Shown: positions 14,175 through 26,299 of the stretch, piece by piece
Position numbering within the stretch: the stretch's first letter is position 1
Layout: each line of letters starts with the position of its first letter
DNA from: Streptacidiphilus jeojiense
GTDB taxonomy: Bacteria; Actinomycetota; Actinomycetes; Streptomycetales; Streptomycetaceae
Length of the DNA stretch: 64,000 nucleotides
Assembly: GCF_000719095.1 (NCBI RefSeq)
Contig: NZ_JOEH01000009.1
Coordinates: forward strand, 124,001 to 188,000
Reading direction: 5' to 3'
The notes under the pieces: model-generated
What the model was told of the DNA's origin: nothing
Databases searched by the model: none
Seen by the model: the letters and a program-made list of their open reading frames with translations, nothing else
Program-made: the position numbers and the translations under genes

Positions 14175-17100
14175 TCAGACACGGAGCAGCTCCTCGAACT
14201 CGTCCAGTTCCTCGGCGCTGAGCTCGACCAGGGACTCCGGCTCCGGCTCCGCCGCCCGTTCCTGCGGCTGCACGGTCACGTCCGCCTCGGTGGCGACCTG
14301 CGCGATGCCGGCCGGGGTCTTCGCGGTGAACACGTCGCGCGGTGCGAAGACCAGTCCCGCCTTGCGTGCCCGGGCCACGAGTTGGATGGAGGTGATGGAG
14401 TCGCCGCCGAGTTCGAAGAAGTTGTCGTCGATCCCGAGGGCGCCGAGGCCGAGGAGGTCGGCGATCAGGGTGCAGAGCAGTTCCTCCCGCTCGGTGCGCG
14501 GGGCCCGGCTGTCGGCGCTGCCGGTGAACTCGGGTGCGGGCAGTGCCTTGCGGTCGAGCTTGCCGGTGATGGTGACCGGAAGGGCGTCCAGGGCGACGAA
14601 GGCGGCCGGGACCATGTACTCGGGAAGCGTCCCGCCGAGGTGCTCGCGCAGCCGCTCCGGGTCGGGCGTACTGCCGGGGACCGGGACCAGGTAGGCGACC
14701 AGTCGCTTGATGCCGGGCTGGTCCTCCCGGACCACCACGGTGGCCTGGTCGACGTCGGGGTGGTCGCGCAGGGTGGTCTCGATCTCGCCGAGTTCGATCC
14801 GGAAGCCGCGGATCTTGACCTGCTCGTCGGCCCGGCCGGCGAACTCGAGCTGTCCGTCGTCGGTCCAGCGGGCGAGGTCGCCGGTGCGGTACATCCGCGA
14901 GCCGGGTGTGCCGAACGGTGAGGCGACGAAGCGTTCCGCGGTCAGCCGGGGCTGGTTGACGTAGCCGCGGGCCAGGCCGTCGCCGCCGATGTAGAGCTCG
15001 CCGGTGGTGCCGGGCGGGACCGGGCGCAGGGCCTGGTCGAGCACGTACACCTGGGTGTTGACGATCGGTCGGCCGATGACCGGGGCGTCCCCGGGGCGGA
15101 GGTCCGGGGACACCGTGGCCCAGATCGTGGTCTCGGTGGGGCCGTAGGCGTTGAACATGCTCCGGCCTGCGGACCAGCGGTCCAGCAGCGGTCGGGTCAG
15201 CGCCTCCCCGGCGACCACCAGGGTGGTCAGGGTCGGCACGGCCTCGGGGTCGAGGGCGGCCAGGACCGAGGGGATGAGCGTGGCGTGGGTGACGCCGTGC
15301 TCGGCGATGAGCTCGACCAGCTGCTCGCCGGGGAGCCGGGACTCGCCCGGTGCCAGTACCAGGCGCGCTCCGGTCAGCAGGGCCATCGCGCACTCGAAGA
15401 CGATGGCGTCGAAGCCGGGGGAGGAGAACTGCAGGACGGTGCTGTCGGGGGTGACGTTCAGCTGGGTGGTCTGCGCGTGGCTGAGGGCGGCGAGCCCCTG
15501 GTGGGTGACGGCGACTCCCTTCGGGGTTCCGGTCGAGCCGGAGGTGTAGATGACGTAGGCGGTGTGCTGCCGGCGGGTGTCGGGGGCGGGGTTGCCCGCG
15601 GGCTCGTGGCCCAGGGCGTTCTGGACCTCGGGGTCGTCCAGGTGGAGGGTCCGCCGGTGGGCGAGCCCGGTCTGTGCAGGTCCCGTCTGTGCAGGTCCCG
15701 TCTGTGCGAGCCCGGTCTGTGCGGTGGTGACCAGGAGACCGGGTCGGGCGTCGGCCAGGATGTGGTTGATCCGGTCGGCGGGGTAGGCGAGGTCGATCGG
15801 GATGAAGGCGGCACCGGTCTTGGTGACGGCGAGGACGGTGGTGATCCAGTCGGTGCCGCGGGGCAGGGCCAGTGCGACCCGGTCGTCGGGGCCGATGCCG
15901 TGGGCGTCAGCCAGGTGGTGCGCCAGGCGGTTGGCGCGTTCGTTGAGCTCGGTGTAGCTGAGCTGGGTGCCGTCGCAGATCAGCGCGGTGGCACCGCCGT
16001 CGCGGGCGACCTGGCGCTCGAAGAGCTGCGCCATGGTGGCCGGCTCCAGCGGCACCGGCGCCCCGTTCCACTCCCGCAGCACCAGCTCCCGCTGAGCGGG
16101 CGTCAGCAGCTCGATCTCGCCGACCCGCCGGTCCAGCCCGGTCGCCAGCGCCGTCAGCAGCTGCTCCAGCTGCTCCGCTAGCCGGCTGACGGCCTCCTCG
16201 CGGTAGAGGTCCGACCGGTAGCCGAGCTCCAGCCGCCAGCCGGCCTCGCCGGGGTGCACCGACAGGCTCAGCGGATAGTGGATGACCGGCGGCTGCTCGT
16301 CCTCCTCGTAGCCGCGGACCTGCAGCTCCTCCGACTGCAGGGTCGCGTTGTCCCAGTCCAGGTTCTGGAACACCACCGCGGTGTCGAAGAGTTCGGCGTG
16401 CCCGGTGCGGCGCAGCAGGGCCGGCAGGCTGGTGTGGTGGTGCGGGGTGAGCGCGGCCTGCTGGTCCTGCACGTCGCCGAGGACGGCGGCGAGGGTCCGG
16501 GCCGGGTCCAGGGTGACCCGGACCGGGATGGTGTTGATCAGCAGCCCGACCAGGTCCTCGATGCCGGGGATCTCCGGCGGGCGGCCGGAGACGGTCGCGC
16601 CGAAGACCACGTCCTGACGGCCGGTCAGTGTGGACAGCAGCAGCGCCCAGGCGCCCTGGACCAGGGTGTTGGTGGTCAGCCCGCGGGAGCGGGCAGCGAC
16701 CGACAGCGCGGTGGCGGTCGGAGCGTCCAGCTCGGCGGTGACCCGGGCCGGCGGCCTGGTCAGCGTGGTGCCGGCGCCGGGGGCGACCAGGGTCGGCTCC
16801 TCCAGCCCGGCCATCGCCTCGCCCCAGGCGGCCAGGCCGGCCTCCTGGTCCTGCGCCGTGAGCCAGCTCAGATAGGTGCGGAAGGGCACCGGCTGCGGCA
16901 GCGACCCGGCGTCCCCGCCGGAGCGGTAGATCCGCAGCGCCTCGTCGAAGGCCCGGGTCATCGACCAGCCGTCCCAGACGATGTGGTGGCTGGTGACCAC
17001 CAGGACGTGCTGGTCGGGGCCGAGCCGCAGCAGGGCGATGCGGATCAGCGGCGGCGCGGCGGGGTCGAAGCGCACCGAGCGGTCGGCGGTGAGCAGTTCG

Positions 17101-20100
17101 GCGGTGCGGGCCCGCTGCCGCTCGGGGGTGAGCCCGCTGAGGTCGTGCTCGGTCCAGGGCAGCGGGGTGTGCCGGGGGATGATCTGCACCGGGTCGCCGC
17201 CGGTCCGCAGGGTGAAGCCGGCCCGCAGCGCGGGGTGGCGGTCCAGCAGGGCCTCGAAGGCGGCCCGCAGCCGGCCCGGGTCCAGCTCGCCCTCCAGCCG
17301 CAGCGGCATCTGCATGGCGTACGGGTCGGTGCCGTCGCTGTCGTACAGCGCGTGGAAGAGCAGTCCCTCCTGCAGCGGGGTGACCGGCCAGACCTCGTCC
17401 ACCCGGCTGTAGCCGGCGGTGAGTTCGGCGAACTCGGCCTCGTCCAGCTCCAGCAGCGGGCCGTCGGCCGGGGTGAACTCGACCGTCTGGTCCAGGTCGA
17501 CCGCCAGCTCGGCCAGGGCCGCGACGGTCTTGCCGGCGAAGACGTCGCGCGGGGCGAAGACCACGCCGGCCCGGCGTCCTCTGGTGGCCAGCTGGATGGA
17601 GGTGATGGAGTCCCCGCCGAGCTCGAAGAAGCTGTCGTCGATGCCGACCCGGTCGAGCCCCAGCACCTCGGCGTAGAGCGCGCAGAGCAGCGTCTCGCGG
17701 GCGTTGCGGGGGGCACGGCTGTCGGTGGCGCCGGTGAACTGCGGTGCGGGCAGTGCCTTGCGGTCGAGCTTGCCGGTGGCACCGACCGGCATGGCCGCCA
17801 GCACCACGAAGGCGGCCGGGATCATGAAGTCGGGCAGGGTCGCCGCGAGGTGCCGGCGCAGGCTGTCGGTGTCCGGACTGTCGGTGTCGGGGCTGTCGGC
17901 GTCCGGGCCCGCGCCGTCCCGGGCGTGGCCGGACAGGACCACATAGGCGGCCAGCCGCTTGACGCCGGGGTGGTCCTCGCGGGCCACCACCGCGGCCTCC
18001 TCCACCTGCGGGTGCCGCCGCAGCGCCGTCTCGATCTCGCCGAGCTCGATCCGGAAGCCGCGGATCTTGACCTGCTCGTCCGCCCGGCCCAGGAACTCGA
18101 GCTCGCCGTCCGGGGTCCAGCGCACCAGGTCACCGGTGCGGTACATGCGCTCGCCCGTCGCGCTGAACGGGGAGGCGACGAAGCGCTCCGCGGTCAGCGC
18201 CGACCGGTTGACGTAGCCGCGGCTCAGCCCGGCGCCGGCGATGTACAGCTCGCCGGGTGCCCCCGGCGGGACCGGGCGCAGCGACGGGTCCAGCACGTAG
18301 CACTGGGCGTTCTCGACCGGTCGTCCGATCCTGCTGGTCACGTCGCCGGCGATGCGGCTGTAGGTGGAGTCCACGGTGCACTCGGTGGGCCCGTAGAAGT
18401 TGTAGGCCGGGACGGGGCCGGTGCCGAGCTCGGTCCACAGCCCCGGGTCGACCAGTTCGCCGCCGAGCGAGATCAGCCGCGGCCGGTAGCCGGGGACCTC
18501 CATCAGGCCGGCCGCCAGCAGCTGGGTGGCGTGCATCGGAGTGACGCTCAGTGAGTCGATGCCGTGCCGGGCCGCGTAGGCGATCAGCCCCTGCGCGTCG
18601 CGGCGCAGGTCCTCCTCGATCAGGTGCAGCTCGTGCCCGGCGACCATGCGCAGCAGGTCGGCCCAGGCGGCGTCGAAGCCGAAGCCCGACACCAGCGCGA
18701 CCTTGAGCCTGCGGACACCAGCCTCGGCGGCGGTCGGCAGCATGTAGCCGTTGTTCTGCGCGTGGAACATGTTGACGATGTTGCGGTGGGTCACCGCCAC
18801 GCCCTTGGGACGGCCGGTGGACCCGGAGGTGTGAATCACATAGGCGAGGTGGGCGGGGAGCAGCGGCCGCAACCGGTCGCCGTCGTCGGGGTCCTGGGCT
18901 TCGGGGTCCTGTGCCGCGTCTTCAGCCACGCTGACGTCCTCGATCCGCAGCACCGTCCACGCGCCGGACCCGTCCGGCACCTGGGCCTCGGTGGCGGCGT
19001 CGGTGACCACCACCACCGGCCGGACGTCGGCCAGCAGCCCGCTGATGCGCTCCCGGGGCCAGCTCAGCTCGGTCGGCAGGTAGGTGCAGCCGGCCTTGAG
19101 GATGCCGAGGACGGCGACCACCGCGTCCGCGGACCGCGGCAGCATCACCGCGACCAGGTCGTCGGTGCCGGCGCCCCGGGCGATCAGCCGGTGGGCCAGC
19201 CGGTTGGCCTCGCGGTTCAGTTCGGCGTAGCTGAGCGAGCGGCCGCCGACCACCAGCGCGGTCTCCTCGGGGGTGGCCCTGACCTGGTCCTCGAAGAGCC
19301 GCGGCAGGGTGGAGTCGGGGCTCTGGCCCGCGGTCGCGCTCCAGGCCTCCAGCCGCGCCTGCTCCTCCTCGGACAGCAGCGACACCCGCCCGACCAGCTG
19401 GTCCGGGTCGTCGGCGAAGGCCAGCAGCACCCGCTTGAGGCGCTCGGCCAGCCGCAGCGCGGCGTCGGCGTCGAACAGGTCGGGCCGGTAGCTGACCTCC
19501 ACCCGCAGCTCGGGGCCGGGGAAGACGTCCAGGCTGAGCGGGAAGTGGGTGAAGCCGCCGCCTGCCTGTTCGCCTGCCTGCCCGCCAGAATGCTCGCCCG
19601 CCTGCTCCAGCGGCCGCAGGCTCAGCGTGGCGGTGCGCAGGGTGTCGTCGTCCCAGGGCGCGTTCTGGAAGACGATCGAGGTGTCGAAGAGTTCGGTGTG
19701 GCCGGTGCGGCGCAGGATCGCGGGCAGCCCGGTGTGGTGGTGCGGGGTGAGCGCGGCCTGCTGGTCCTGGACCGCGGTGAGCAGGTCGGTCAGGGTCTGC
19801 GCGGGGTCCAGTGCGACCCGGACCGGGACGGTGTTGATGAGCAGGCCGACCAGGTCCTCGACGCCGGGGATCTCCGGCGGGCGCCCCGACACGGTGGCCC
19901 CGAAGACGACGTCCTGCTGGCCGGTGAGCGAGGCGAGCAGCAGCGCCCAACCGCCCTGCACCAGGGTGTTCCCGGTCAGCCCCCGGGACCGTGCCGCGGC
20001 TGACAGCCGCTCGGTGCCCTCCCGGTCCAGCGAGGTCACCACCCGGACCGGCAGCACCGGCAGCTCGGAGGAGGCGCCGGGCGCCGCCAGCGTCGGCTCG

Positions 20101-23100
20101 TCCAGGCCGGCCAGGTGGTCGGCCCATGCGTCGAGCGCGGCGTCGGCGTCCTGGCTGCTGAGCCAGTCCAGGTAGCGGCGGTAGGGGACCGGTTCGGGAA
20201 GCGCCCCGGGCGCGCCGTCGGCCTCGTAGTGGGCCAGCACGTCGCCGATCGCGCGGGTCATCGACCAGCCGTCCCAGACGATGTGGTGACCGGTGATCAG
20301 CAGCACGTGCTGCCGCGGCGCCAGCCGGACCAGGGTCACCCGGACCAGCGGGGGCCGGGCGACGTCGAAGCGGGTGGCCCGGTCGGCGGCCAGGAGTTCA
20401 CGGATCCGCGCCTGCCGCAGGTCGTCGTCCAGGTCGGAGAGGTCGTGCTCGGCCCAGGGGATCGGCACGCTGCCGGCGATGATCTGGACCGGTTCGCCGC
20501 CGCTGCGGACGGTGAAGCCGGCCCGCAGCGCGGCATGCCGGTCCAGCAGGCTCTGGAAGGCGGCGCGCAGCCGGCCCGCCTCCAGCTCGCCCTCGACCAG
20601 CAGCGGGATCTGCCCGACGTAGACGTCGCCGGGTCCGGTTCCGTCGTCGGCGCCCTCGTAGAGGGCGTGGAACAGCAGTCCGTGCTGCAGCGGGGCCAGC
20701 GGCAGGATCTCCTCCACCGGGCCGTGGCCGGCGGTGAGTTCGGCGTACTCGTGGTCGTCCAGCGGCACCAGCGGTCCGCTCGGGGCGGGGGCCTCGGCAG
20801 CCGGCTCGGCGTCGGTCGCCCGCTCGGCGAGCCGGGCCACGGTCTTGCACTCGAAGACGTCGCGCGGGGCGAGGGACAGCCCGGCGTCATTGGCCCGTGC
20901 CGCGAGCTGGATCGAGCTGATGGAGTCGCCGCCCAGTTCGAAGAAGCTGTCGTCGATGCCGACCCGGTCCACCCCGAGCAGGTCGCCGACCAGCGAGCAG
21001 AGCAGCCGCTCGCGGTCGTCGCGCGGGGCCCGGCCGTCGGCGCTGCCGCTGAACTCCGGTGCGGGCAGGGCCTTGCGGTCCAGCTTGCCGGTGACGGTGG
21101 CCGGGAAGGCGTCCAGCAGGACGAAGGCCGCCGGGACCATGTAGTGCGGCAGGGTTGCGGCCAGGTGCTCGCGCAGCGCGTCCGCCTGCGGGGCCTCACC
21201 GTTCGGGACGAGGTAGGCCACCAGGCGCTTGGTCCCGGGCTGGTCCTCGCGGACCAGCACGACGGCCTGGCCCACCTGCGGGTGGCTGCTGAGGGTGGCC
21301 TCGATCTCGCCGAGCTCGATCCGGAAGCCGTGCAGCTTCACCTGGTGGTCGGCGCGGCCGACGAACTCCAGTTGTCCGTCCGCGGTCCAGCGGACCAGGT
21401 CCCCGCTGCGGTACATGCGCTCCCCGGGGGCGCCGAACGGGCAGGCCGCGAAGGCGGCCAGGGTCAGCCCGGGATCGTTGACGTAGCCGCGGGTGACGCC
21501 GGGCCCGGCGATGTAGAGCTCCCCGGTGAAGCCGGGCGGGACCGGGCGCAGGAACGGGTCCAGGACGTAGAGGCGGGCCCCGGCGATGGGCCGGCCGATC
21601 ACCGGCAGGTCCCCGGCGTTCAGCGGCTCGGAGGCGGTGATGATGACCGTGGTCTCGGTGGGCCCGTACACGTTGTGGAAGCGGCGGCCGGGCGCCCAGC
21701 GCTCCAGCAGCGCCGGCGGCAGCGCCTCGGCGCCGACCGCCAGCGTGGTCAGTGTCGGCACGGCGGCCGGGTCGATCGCGGCCAGCAGCGACGGGACGAT
21801 GAACATGTGCGAGACCCGGTGCCGGGCGATGAGTTCGACCAGCTGCTCGCCGGGCAGCCGGGACTCGCCGGGGGCGAGCACCAGCCGCGCACCGGACAGC
21901 AGCGACATGCCCAGTTCCATGACGATGGCGTCGAAGCTCGGGGAGGAGAACTGCAGCACCGCGCTGTCGGCGGTGATCCGCAGCCGGGTCGCCAGGCTGT
22001 GGGTCAGGCCGGCCAGGCCGAGGTGGGTGACGTCGACGCCCTTGGGGACGCCGGTGGAGCCGGAGGTGTAGATCAGGTAGGCGCTCTGCGCGGGGTCGAT
22101 CCCCGGCACCGGGTCGGTCGTCGGCCGGTGGCCCAGCGCCTCCCGGAGGACCGGGTCGTCCAGGTGCAGCACCTGCGGGACGGCGGTTCCGTGCGCCAGC
22201 GGGGTCCGGCCGGTGGTGATCAGGGCCGCGGGCCGGGCGTCGGCGAGGATCAGCTCGATGCGGTCGAGCGGGAAGGCCAGATCGACCGGGACGAAGGTGG
22301 CGCCGGTCTTGGTGACGGCGAGCACGGCGGTGACCCAGTCGGTGCCGCGCGGCAGCCCCACCGCCACCCGGGTGCCCGGACCGACGCCGTGTTCGGCGGC
22401 CAGATGGTGGGCCAGGCGGTTGGCCGCCTCGTTGAGCTCGTTGTAGCTGATCTCGGTGGACTCGCTGAGCAGCGCGACGGCGTCGCCGCTGCGGGCGACC
22501 TGCGCCTCGAACAGCTGGGCCAGGGTGGCCGGGGCCGGCGGCTCCTCGGTGGTGTTCCACTCCCGCAGCACCCGGTCCAGCTGCGGCGCCGAGAGCAGCG
22601 GGACCTGGGCCACCATCCGCTCCGGCTCCACGGCCAGGACCGTCATCAGCTGCTTCAGGCAGTCCACCAGCCCCTGCACGAACCCGGCCTCGAAGACGTC
22701 CTGACGGTAGCTCAGCTCGATCCGCAGCTCAGGGCCGGGGAAGACGACCAGGGTGAGCGGGAAGTGGCCGAAACCGCGGCTCTCCTGGGCCTCCTCCGGC
22801 AGCAGGTCGAGCTGCTCGCCGCGGAGGAAGCCGGCCTCCCACAGCCCGCCCGAGGCGGCGTCGGCCGCGAAGTTCTCGAAGCCGGTGTGGGTGTCGAACA
22901 GCTCGTCGAAGCCGGACTGCCGCTGGATCGCAGCCAGGCTCAGGTGGTGGTGCGGCGTCAGCGCGGCCTGCTGCTCCTGGATCCCGGCCAGCAGCGCGCC
23001 CACCGGCTGCGTCGGATTCAGCGAGACCCGGACCGGGACGGTGTTGATCAGCAGTCCGACCACCTGCTCCACCCCTGGCAGCTCCGGTGGGCGGCCGGAG

Positions 23101-24287
23101 ACGGTGGCGCCGAAGACCACGTCCTGGCGTCGAGTGAGGGTGCCGAGCAGCATCGCCCAGGCGCCCTGGAGCAGGGTGTTCATGGTCAGGCCCTGGGCCC
23201 GGACCGAGGCGGTGACCCGCGCCGTGGTCTCCTCGTCCAGGGAGCCCACCACCCGGGCCGGCAGCGCGGACAGCGTGGACCCGGCGCCGGGGGCGACCAG
23301 GGTCGGCTCCTCCAGCCCGGCCAGCGCCTCGCCCCAGGCGGCCAGGCTCGCCTCCCGGTCCTGCGCCGCCAGCCAGCTCAGATAGGTGCGGAACGGCACC
23401 ACCTCCGGCAGCGGCACCGTGGCGTCGCCGTCACCATCCCTGTCGGCATCCCCGTCGCCATCCCCGTCCGCCGCGTAGAGGCGGGACACCTCGTCCAGGG
23501 CACGGGCCATCGACCAGCCGTCCCAGATGATGTGATGGCTGGTCAGCACCAGCAGATGCTGGTCGGAGGCCACCCGCAGCAGCAGCGCCCGCAGCAGCGG
23601 CGGACGGGCCGGGTCGAAGCGCTCCAGACGGTCCACCCGCAGCAGCTCGGCGATCCGCTCCCGGCGCGGCTGCTCCGCCAGGCCGCTCAGGTCCTGCTCC
23701 TGCCAGGGCAGTTCCACCGAAGCCCGGATCACCTGGACCGGCTGGCCGGACCGGCGCATCACGAAGCCGGCGCGCAGCCCGGCGTGCCGCTGCAGCAGGG
23801 CCTCGAACGCCGCCCGGAGCCGTCCGGAGTCGACCGCGCCCGACAGCACCAGCGGCGCCTGCACCAGGTAGGGGTCGGCCTGCCGCTCGTCGTAGACGGA
23901 GTGGAAGAGCAGGCCCTCCTGCAACGGGGTGACCGGCCAGACGTCCTCCACCGGGCCGTGACCGGCGGTGAGTTCGGCGTACTCGGCCTCGTCCAGCCGT
24001 ACCAGCGGACCGTCCGCGGCGACGAAGGCGTCCTCCGCGACCACGTCCTGTGCCGCCTCGGCCAGCGCGGCCGGGGTCTCGCCCTCGAAGACGTGCCGGT
24101 ACTCCAGGGCGAGGCCGGCCGCGTGGGCCTTGGCCACCAGTTCGATCGAGGTGATCGAGTCGCCGCCCAGCTCGAAGAAGCTGGAGTCGGCGTCGATCTC
24201 GGTGACGTCGAGTTCGAGGACCGCTGCGAACAGCTCACGCAGCAGAGCCTCGCGTGCGGTCCGGTCCTGCTGGGTGGGCGCGTTCAT
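14175..24287 (-). CDS. NRPS1: T-C-A-T-C-A-T-C-A-T
   Basis: A 3370-residue synthetase adding three residues. It begins with an A-less T (GGDSI near residue 40). The modules are C1 (HHIIWDGWS near 251), A1 (near 740) and T2 (near 1112); C2 (near 1333), A2 (near 1816) and T3 (near 2216); and C3 (near 2433), A3 (near 2911) and T4 (near 3286). My code readings are A1 DAMFAGVVI (aliphatic, near Ile/Leu-type codes), A2 DAASSGFVD (no match known to me) and A3 DAFTVAAIW (Phe-like, but Trp where Cys is usual). The tail [12 protein letters not shown] looks like a COM donor that would meet the short N-terminus of NRPS2. T1 must be loaded in trans. Loop expansions occur, such as repeated AQTGP near 2860 and [11 protein letters not shown] near 280. 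It lies 133 bases upstream of the MbtH gene. Confidence 0.95.
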   Translation of the reverse strand: MNAPTQQDRTAREALLRELFAAVLELDVTEIDADSSFFELGGDSITSIELVAKAHAAGLALEYRHVFEGETPAALAEAAQDVVAEDAFVAADGPLVRLDEAEYAELTAGHGPVEDVWPVTPLQEGLLFHSVYDERQADPYLVQAPLVLSGAVDSGRLRAAFEALLQRHAGLRAGFVMRRSGQPVQVIRASVELPWQEQDLSGLAEQPRRERIAELLRVDRLERFDPARPPLLRALLLRVASDQHLLVLTSHHIIWDGWSMARALDEVSRLYAADGDGDGDADRDGDGDATVPLPEVVPFRTYLSWLAAQDREASLAAWGEALAGLEEPTLVAPGAGSTLSALPARVVGSLDEETTARVTASVRAQGLTMNTLLQGAWAMLLGTLTRRQDVVFGATVSGRPPELPGVEQVVGLLINTVPVRVSLNPTQPVGALLAGIQEQQAALTPHHHLSLAAIQRQSGFDELFDTHTGFENFAADAASGGLWEAGFLRGEQLDLLPEEAQESRGFGHFPLTLVVFPGPELRIELSYRQDVFEAGFVQGLVDCLKQLMTVLAVEPERMVAQVPLLSAPQLDRVLREWNTTEEPPAPATLAQLFEAQVARSGDAVALLSESTEISYNELNEAANRLAHHLAAEHGVGPGTRVAVGLPRGTDWVTAVLAVTKTGATFVPVDLAFPLDRIELILADARPAALITTGRTPLAHGTAVPQVLHLDDPVLREALGHRPTTDPVPGIDPAQSAYLIYTSGSTGVPKGVDVTHLGLAGLTHSLATRLRITADSAVLQFSSPSFDAIVMELGMSLLSGARLVLAPGESRLPGEQLVELIARHRVSHMFIVPSLLAAIDPAAVPTLTTLAVGAEALPPALLERWAPGRRFHNVYGPTETTVIITASEPLNAGDLPVIGRPIAGARLYVLDPFLRPVPPGFTGELYIAGPGVTRGYVNDPGLTLAAFAACPFGAPGERMYRSGDLVRWTADGQLEFVGRADHQVKLHGFRIELGEIEATLSSHPQVGQAVVLVREDQPGTKRLVAYLVPNGEAPQADALREHLAATLPHYMVPAAFVLLDAFPATVTGKLDRKALPAPEFSGSADGRAPRDDRERLLCSLVGDLLGVDRVGIDDSFFELGGDSISSIQLAARANDAGLSLAPRDVFECKTVARLAERATDAEPAAEAPAPSGPLVPLDDHEYAELTAGHGPVEEILPLAPLQHGLLFHALYEGADDGTGPGDVYVGQIPLLVEGELEAGRLRAAFQSLLDRHAALRAGFTVRSGGEPVQIIAGSVPIPWAEHDLSDLDDDLRQARIRELLAADRATRFDVARPPLVRVTLVRLAPRQHVLLITGHHIVWDGWSMTRAIGDVLAHYEADGAPGALPEPVPYRRYLDWLSSQDADAALDAWADHLAGLDEPTLAAPGASSELPVLPVRVVTSLDREGTERLSAAARSRGLTGNTLVQGGWALLLASLTGQQDVVFGATVSGRPPEIPGVEDLVGLLINTVPVRVALDPAQTLTDLLTAVQDQQAALTPHHHTGLPAILRRTGHTELFDTSIVFQNAPWDDDTLRTATLSLRPLEQAGEHSGGQAGEQAGGGFTHFPLSLDVFPGPELRVEVSYRPDLFDADAALRLAERLKRVLLAFADDPDQLVGRVSLLSEEEQARLEAWSATAGQSPDSTLPRLFEDQVRATPEETALVVGGRSLSYAELNREANRLAHRLIARGAGTDDLVAVMLPRSADAVVAVLGILKAGCTYLPTELSWPRERISGLLADVRPVVVVTDAATEAQVPDGSGAWTVLRIEDVSVAEDAAQDPEAQDPDDGDRLRPLLPAHLAYVIHTSGSTGRPKGVAVTHRNIVNMFHAQNNGYMLPTAAEAGVRRLKVALVSGFGFDAAWADLLRMVAGHELHLIEEDLRRDAQGLIAYAARHGIDSLSVTPMHATQLLAAGLMEVPGYRPRLISLGGELVDPGLWTELGTGPVPAYNFYGPTECTVDSTYSRIAGDVTSRIGRPVENAQCYVLDPSLRPVPPGAPGELYIAGAGLSRGYVNRSALTAERFVASPFSATGERMYRTGDLVRWTPDGELEFLGRADEQVKIRGFRIELGEIETALRRHPQVEEAAVVAREDHPGVKRLAAYVVLSGHARDGAGPDADSPDTDSPDTDSLRRHLAATLPDFMIPAAFVVLAAMPVGATGKLDRKALPAPQFTGATDSRAPRNARETLLCALYAEVLGLDRVGIDDSFFELGGDSITSIQLATRGRRAGVVFAPRDVFAGKTVAALAELAVDLDQTVEFTPADGPLLELDEAEFAELTAGYSRVDEVWPVTPLQEGLLFHALYDSDGTDPYAMQMPLRLEGELDPGRLRAAFEALLDRHPALRAGFTLRTGGDPVQIIPRHTPLPWTEHDLSGLTPERQRARTAELLTADRSVRFDPAAPPLIRIALLRLGPDQHVLVVTSHHIVWDGWSMTRAFDEALRIYRSGGDAGSLPQPVPFRTYLSWLTAQDQEAGLAAWGEAMAGLEEPTLVAPGAGTTLTRPPARVTAELDAPTATALSVAARSRGLTTNTLVQGAWALLLSTLTGRQDVVFGATVSGRPPEIPGIEDLVGLLINTIPVRVTLDPARTLAAVLGDVQDQQAALTPHHHTSLPALLRRTGHAELFDTAVVFQNLDWDNATLQSEELQVRGYEEDEQPPVIHYPLSLSVHPGEAGWRLELGYRSDLYREEAVSRLAEQLEQLLTALATGLDRRVGEIELLTPAQRELVLREWNGAPVPLEPATMAQLFERQVARDGGATALICDGTQLSYTELNERANRLAHHLADAHGIGPDDRVALALPRGTDWITTVLAVTKTGAAFIPIDLAYPADRINHILADARPGLLVTTAQTGLAQTGPAQTGPAQTGLAHRRTLHLDDPEVQNALGHEPAGNPAPDTRRQHTAYVIYTSGSTGTPKGVAVTHQGLAALSHAQTTQLNVTPDSTVLQFSSPGFDAIVFECAMALLTGARLVLAPGESRLPGEQLVELIAEHGVTHATLIPSVLAALDPEAVPTLTTLVVAGEALTRPLLDRWSAGRSMFNAYGPTETTIWATVSPDLRPGDAPVIGRPIVNTQVYVLDQALRPVPPGTTGELYIGGDGLARGYVNQPRLTAERFVASPFGTPGSRMYRTGDLARWTDDGQLEFAGRADEQVKIRGFRIELGEIETTLRDHPDVDQATVVVREDQPGIKRLVAYLVPVPGSTPDPERLREHLGGTLPEYMVPAAFVALDALPVTITGKLDRKALPAPEFTGSADSRAPRTEREELLCTLIADLLGLGALGIDDNFFELGGDSITSIQLVARARKAGLVFAPRDVFTAKTPAGIAQVATEADVTVQPQERAAEPEPESLVELSAEELDEFEELLRV
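15667..15724. repeat. In-frame repeat encoding AQTG(P/L) units in NRPS1 A3
   Basis: About four copies of a 15-base unit encode [10 protein letters not shown] in the loop between A-domain core motifs A2 and A3. The frame is kept. It looks like a recent repeat expansion on a surface loop. Confidence 0.7.
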
Positions 24288-24426
24288 GTCGTCGGTCCCT
24301 TTCCTGATGATCTGTGCAACTGACGGGGGTAGGGGAGGAGCTGGTGCTGTGGGTCTGTCCTGTGGATCTGTGCCGTGGGGCTGTGCTCAGGGCTGGTGCT
24401 GCGGGGCTGGTGTGCCGGACTGCCGG
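24288..24426. repeat. Intergenic region rich in GTGGGGCTGTG-like repeats
   Basis: The 139 bases between the oxygenase stop and the NRPS1 start hold irregular repeats of a 10-13 base unit (gctgtgggtctgt, gctggtgctg). The NRPS1 ribosome site AGGAAAGGGA lies at its low-coordinate end. No separate terminator is evident, so the oxygenase and NRPS1 are probably cotranscribed. Confidence 0.5.
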
Positions 24427-25470
24427 CTAGAGCCGCACCCGCTGGAGCGGGTCGGCGCCGTGCGCGCCCAGGTCCCGGCTGACGATGATCTTGCGGAGCC
24501 ACCGGTCGGTGCCGTCGTAGTGGGCGGTGAAGGAGTCGCGGGCGTGGGCCACGCTCCGGTTGTCGAGGATCAGCAGCGTGCCGGGGGCCGCCACCAGCGG
24601 TCGCCGCACCCGGTCCAGCTCGGACCGGAGCCGGGACAGCGCCCGCTCGGCCGCCGGGTCGTCCCCGAGGCAGCGCATGAACGGGACGTCCAGCCGGACG
24701 TGCGGGTTGGCCGGGTCGTCGAAGAGCACCGGGACCGACTTCGGCCGGTCGCGCATCGCGATCGCCCGCTCCAGGGCGGGGTCGCCCGGGGCCCGCAGTT
24801 CCAACTGCCGGATGTGCTCGTCGTCCGGGACGATGTGGAACCGGGGCTCCGACAGCACCTCCCGGTCGTACTCGCTCAGTTCGGCGTCGCGGACGGCGGC
24901 GACGAAGGTCGGCACCACGTCGATGTTGCGGATCCCGAACAGCAGCAGGTAGTCGGCGGAGTCGGGCCGGAAGGCGTCGTCGGTGTGGAAGGAGAGGAAG
25001 CCCTCGCTGCCGTGGCCGCTCTCGCGGCGCTCGTCGCCGCGGATCGGGAAGATGTCCTGGATCATCCGGCCGTACTGCAGCGTCGCCCAGGCGAAGGGGT
25101 CGCCGAGCGCGGAGCCGCACATGGCCAGGTAGATATCCGACTGCAGGGTGGCGGAGCACCCCTCGGGTCGCTCCCAGTGCATCGGGGTCGGACCGACCTC
25201 GGCGTCGTCGATCGGGAAGCCGTGCACCTGGCAGACGGTGGCGGCCGGGTCGTCGCGGAACTGCTCCAGGAAGCGGAGCAGCCGGGGCGGCAGCAGTTCC
25301 TGGGCCCGGTCGAACTTCCGGTAGAAGTCCGGCTCGATCGGCGAGATCCCGGTCTCGGTGAACTCCTGCACCCGGTCCAGGATGTCGTCTATCTCGGCCT
25401 CGTTCAGCATGTACGAGGGAACTCGTGAACCATTCGTGCACGGAGTGGAAACTTGACTGTATGTGAGCAT
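24427..25470 (-). CDS. Fe(II)/2-oxoglutarate oxygenase, VioC/AsnO-like (clavaminate synthase family)
   Basis: A 347-residue TauD/clavaminate synthase-like oxygenase. FLSFHTDDAFRP gives His162-x-Asp164, NRSVAHARDSF gives His309, and TDRWLRKI (Arg323 or Arg326) should bind 2-oxoglutarate. The layout matches amino acid beta-hydroxylases such as VioC (Arg), AsnO (Asn), KtzO/KtzP (carrier-bound Glu) and MppO (enduracididine). Those usually have His-x-Glu where this protein has His-x-Asp. The second acid is retained, so it should hydroxylate rather than halogenate. ATG 25470 follows GGAGATTCTC. It probably makes a beta-hydroxy amino acid for one of the NRPS modules. A2 of NRPS1 and the A domain of NRPS2, with unrecognised codes, are candidates. 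Confidence 0.85.
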   Translation of the reverse strand: MLTYSQVSTPCTNGSRVPSYMLNEAEIDDILDRVQEFTETGISPIEPDFYRKFDRAQELLPPRLLRFLEQFRDDPAATVCQVHGFPIDDAEVGPTPMHWERPEGCSATLQSDIYLAMCGSALGDPFAWATLQYGRMIQDIFPIRGDERRESGHGSEGFLSFHTDDAFRPDSADYLLLFGIRNIDVVPTFVAAVRDAELSEYDREVLSEPRFHIVPDDEHIRQLELRAPGDPALERAIAMRDRPKSVPVLFDDPANPHVRLDVPFMRCLGDDPAAERALSRLRSELDRVRRPLVAAPGTLLILDNRSVAHARDSFTAHYDGTDRWLRKIIVSRDLGAHGADPLQRVRL

Positions 25471-25490
25471 GAGAATCTCCGGTGTCGTAT

Positions 25491-25546
25491 GGGTGCTCAG
25501 TCGGATGCCCAGTCGGGTGCTCAGTCGGGTGCTCAGTCGGTGCTCA
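25491..25546. repeat. 12-base tandem repeat GGGTGCTCAGTC, five copies
   Basis: Five near-identical copies fill the short gap between the SDR stop and the oxygenase leader and overlap the SDR stop codon. Together with the other gap repeats it shows a local habit of repeat expansion. Confidence 0.75.
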
Positions 25547-26299
25547 GCTGACGAGGGAGCCCTGCGGAACCGCCGCGCCGAAGTCGGATGTGGTGGAGCC
25601 GGCGATCTCGCCGCCGTCGATGACGAGTTCCTGGCCGGTCAGGAAGGCGGCCTCGGCCGAGGCCAGGTAGAAGAAGGCGGCCGCGATCTCCGCAGGTCGG
25701 GCGTGCCGCCCGGCGGGGATCCGCTCGTTCACCGCGGCGAGCATCTCCGGGCTGTACTCGGCCAGCTGCATGGGGGTCAGCACCGCGCCGGGGGAGACGC
25801 AGGCGACCCGCACCACGGGGCTCAGTTCCAGGGCGAAGGTGCGGCACAGCGCCGCGATGCCGGCCTTGGTGGCGTTGTAGTCGGCGTAGTGCGGGAAGCC
25901 GCGGTGGCCGTTGACGGAGGCGGTGGCCAGCAGCACGCCGCCGCCCTGGGCGACCATCCGGCGGGCCGAGGCCTGCCACAGGGCGAACACCCCCAGCAGG
26001 TTCACGTCCACCACCTGCCGGGCCTCGGCCCAGGTGGTTTCGAGCACGTGGTGGCGGATGCTGATGCCGGCGTTGGCGATCACGACGTCCAGGCGCCCGT
26101 GCTCGCGGTGGACACCGGCGACGGCCTCCTCCACGGCGGCCCAGTTGGCGACGTCGGTGGCCAGCCAGGTGACGCCCGGCGCGGCCGCGGCCGGCGGCCG
26201 GACGTCCAGGTTGTAGACCCGGTCGCCGGCCTCGGCGAAACGGGTGGCGGTGGCTGCGCCGATACCGCTGGACGCCCCGGATATCAGAACGACGCGCAT
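25544..26299 (-). CDS. Short-chain dehydrogenase/reductase
   Basis: A 251-residue classical SDR. The cofactor motif is GASSGIG at 8-14, NAG is at 76-78, and the catalytic set is Ser128, Tyr141 and Lys145 (YNATK). Asp32 after the second strand suggests NAD(H) preference. ATG 26299 is chosen because GGAG lies just upstream and the fold begins at once (MRVVLISG). Possible earlier starts add a Lys/Pro-rich segment. It heads the transcript SDR, oxygenase, NRPS1, MbtH. It might oxidise a hydroxyl introduced by the oxygenase or P450, or help make a precursor. The substrate cannot be inferred. Confidence 0.85.
   Translation of the reverse strand: MRVVLISGASSGIGAATATRFAEAGDRVYNLDVRPPAAAAPGVTWLATDVANWAAVEEAVAGVHREHGRLDVVIANAGISIRHHVLETTWAEARQVVDVNLLGVFALWQASARRMVAQGGGVLLATASVNGHRGFPHYADYNATKAGIAALCRTFALELSPVVRVACVSPGAVLTPMQLAEYSPEMLAAVNERIPAGRHARPAEIAAAFFYLASAEAAFLTGQELVIDGGEIAGSTTSDFGAAVPQGSLVS

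Noticed and set aside
20115..24323. A 1402-codon open frame on the plus strand
   Set aside because: It is antisense to NRPS1. The translation is rich in Gly, Arg, Gln and Val without any domain.
24427..25470. The VioC-like protein as a second halogenase
   Set aside because: The triad keeps an acid (His162-x-Asp164), so the chloride site of SyrB2-type enzymes is absent.
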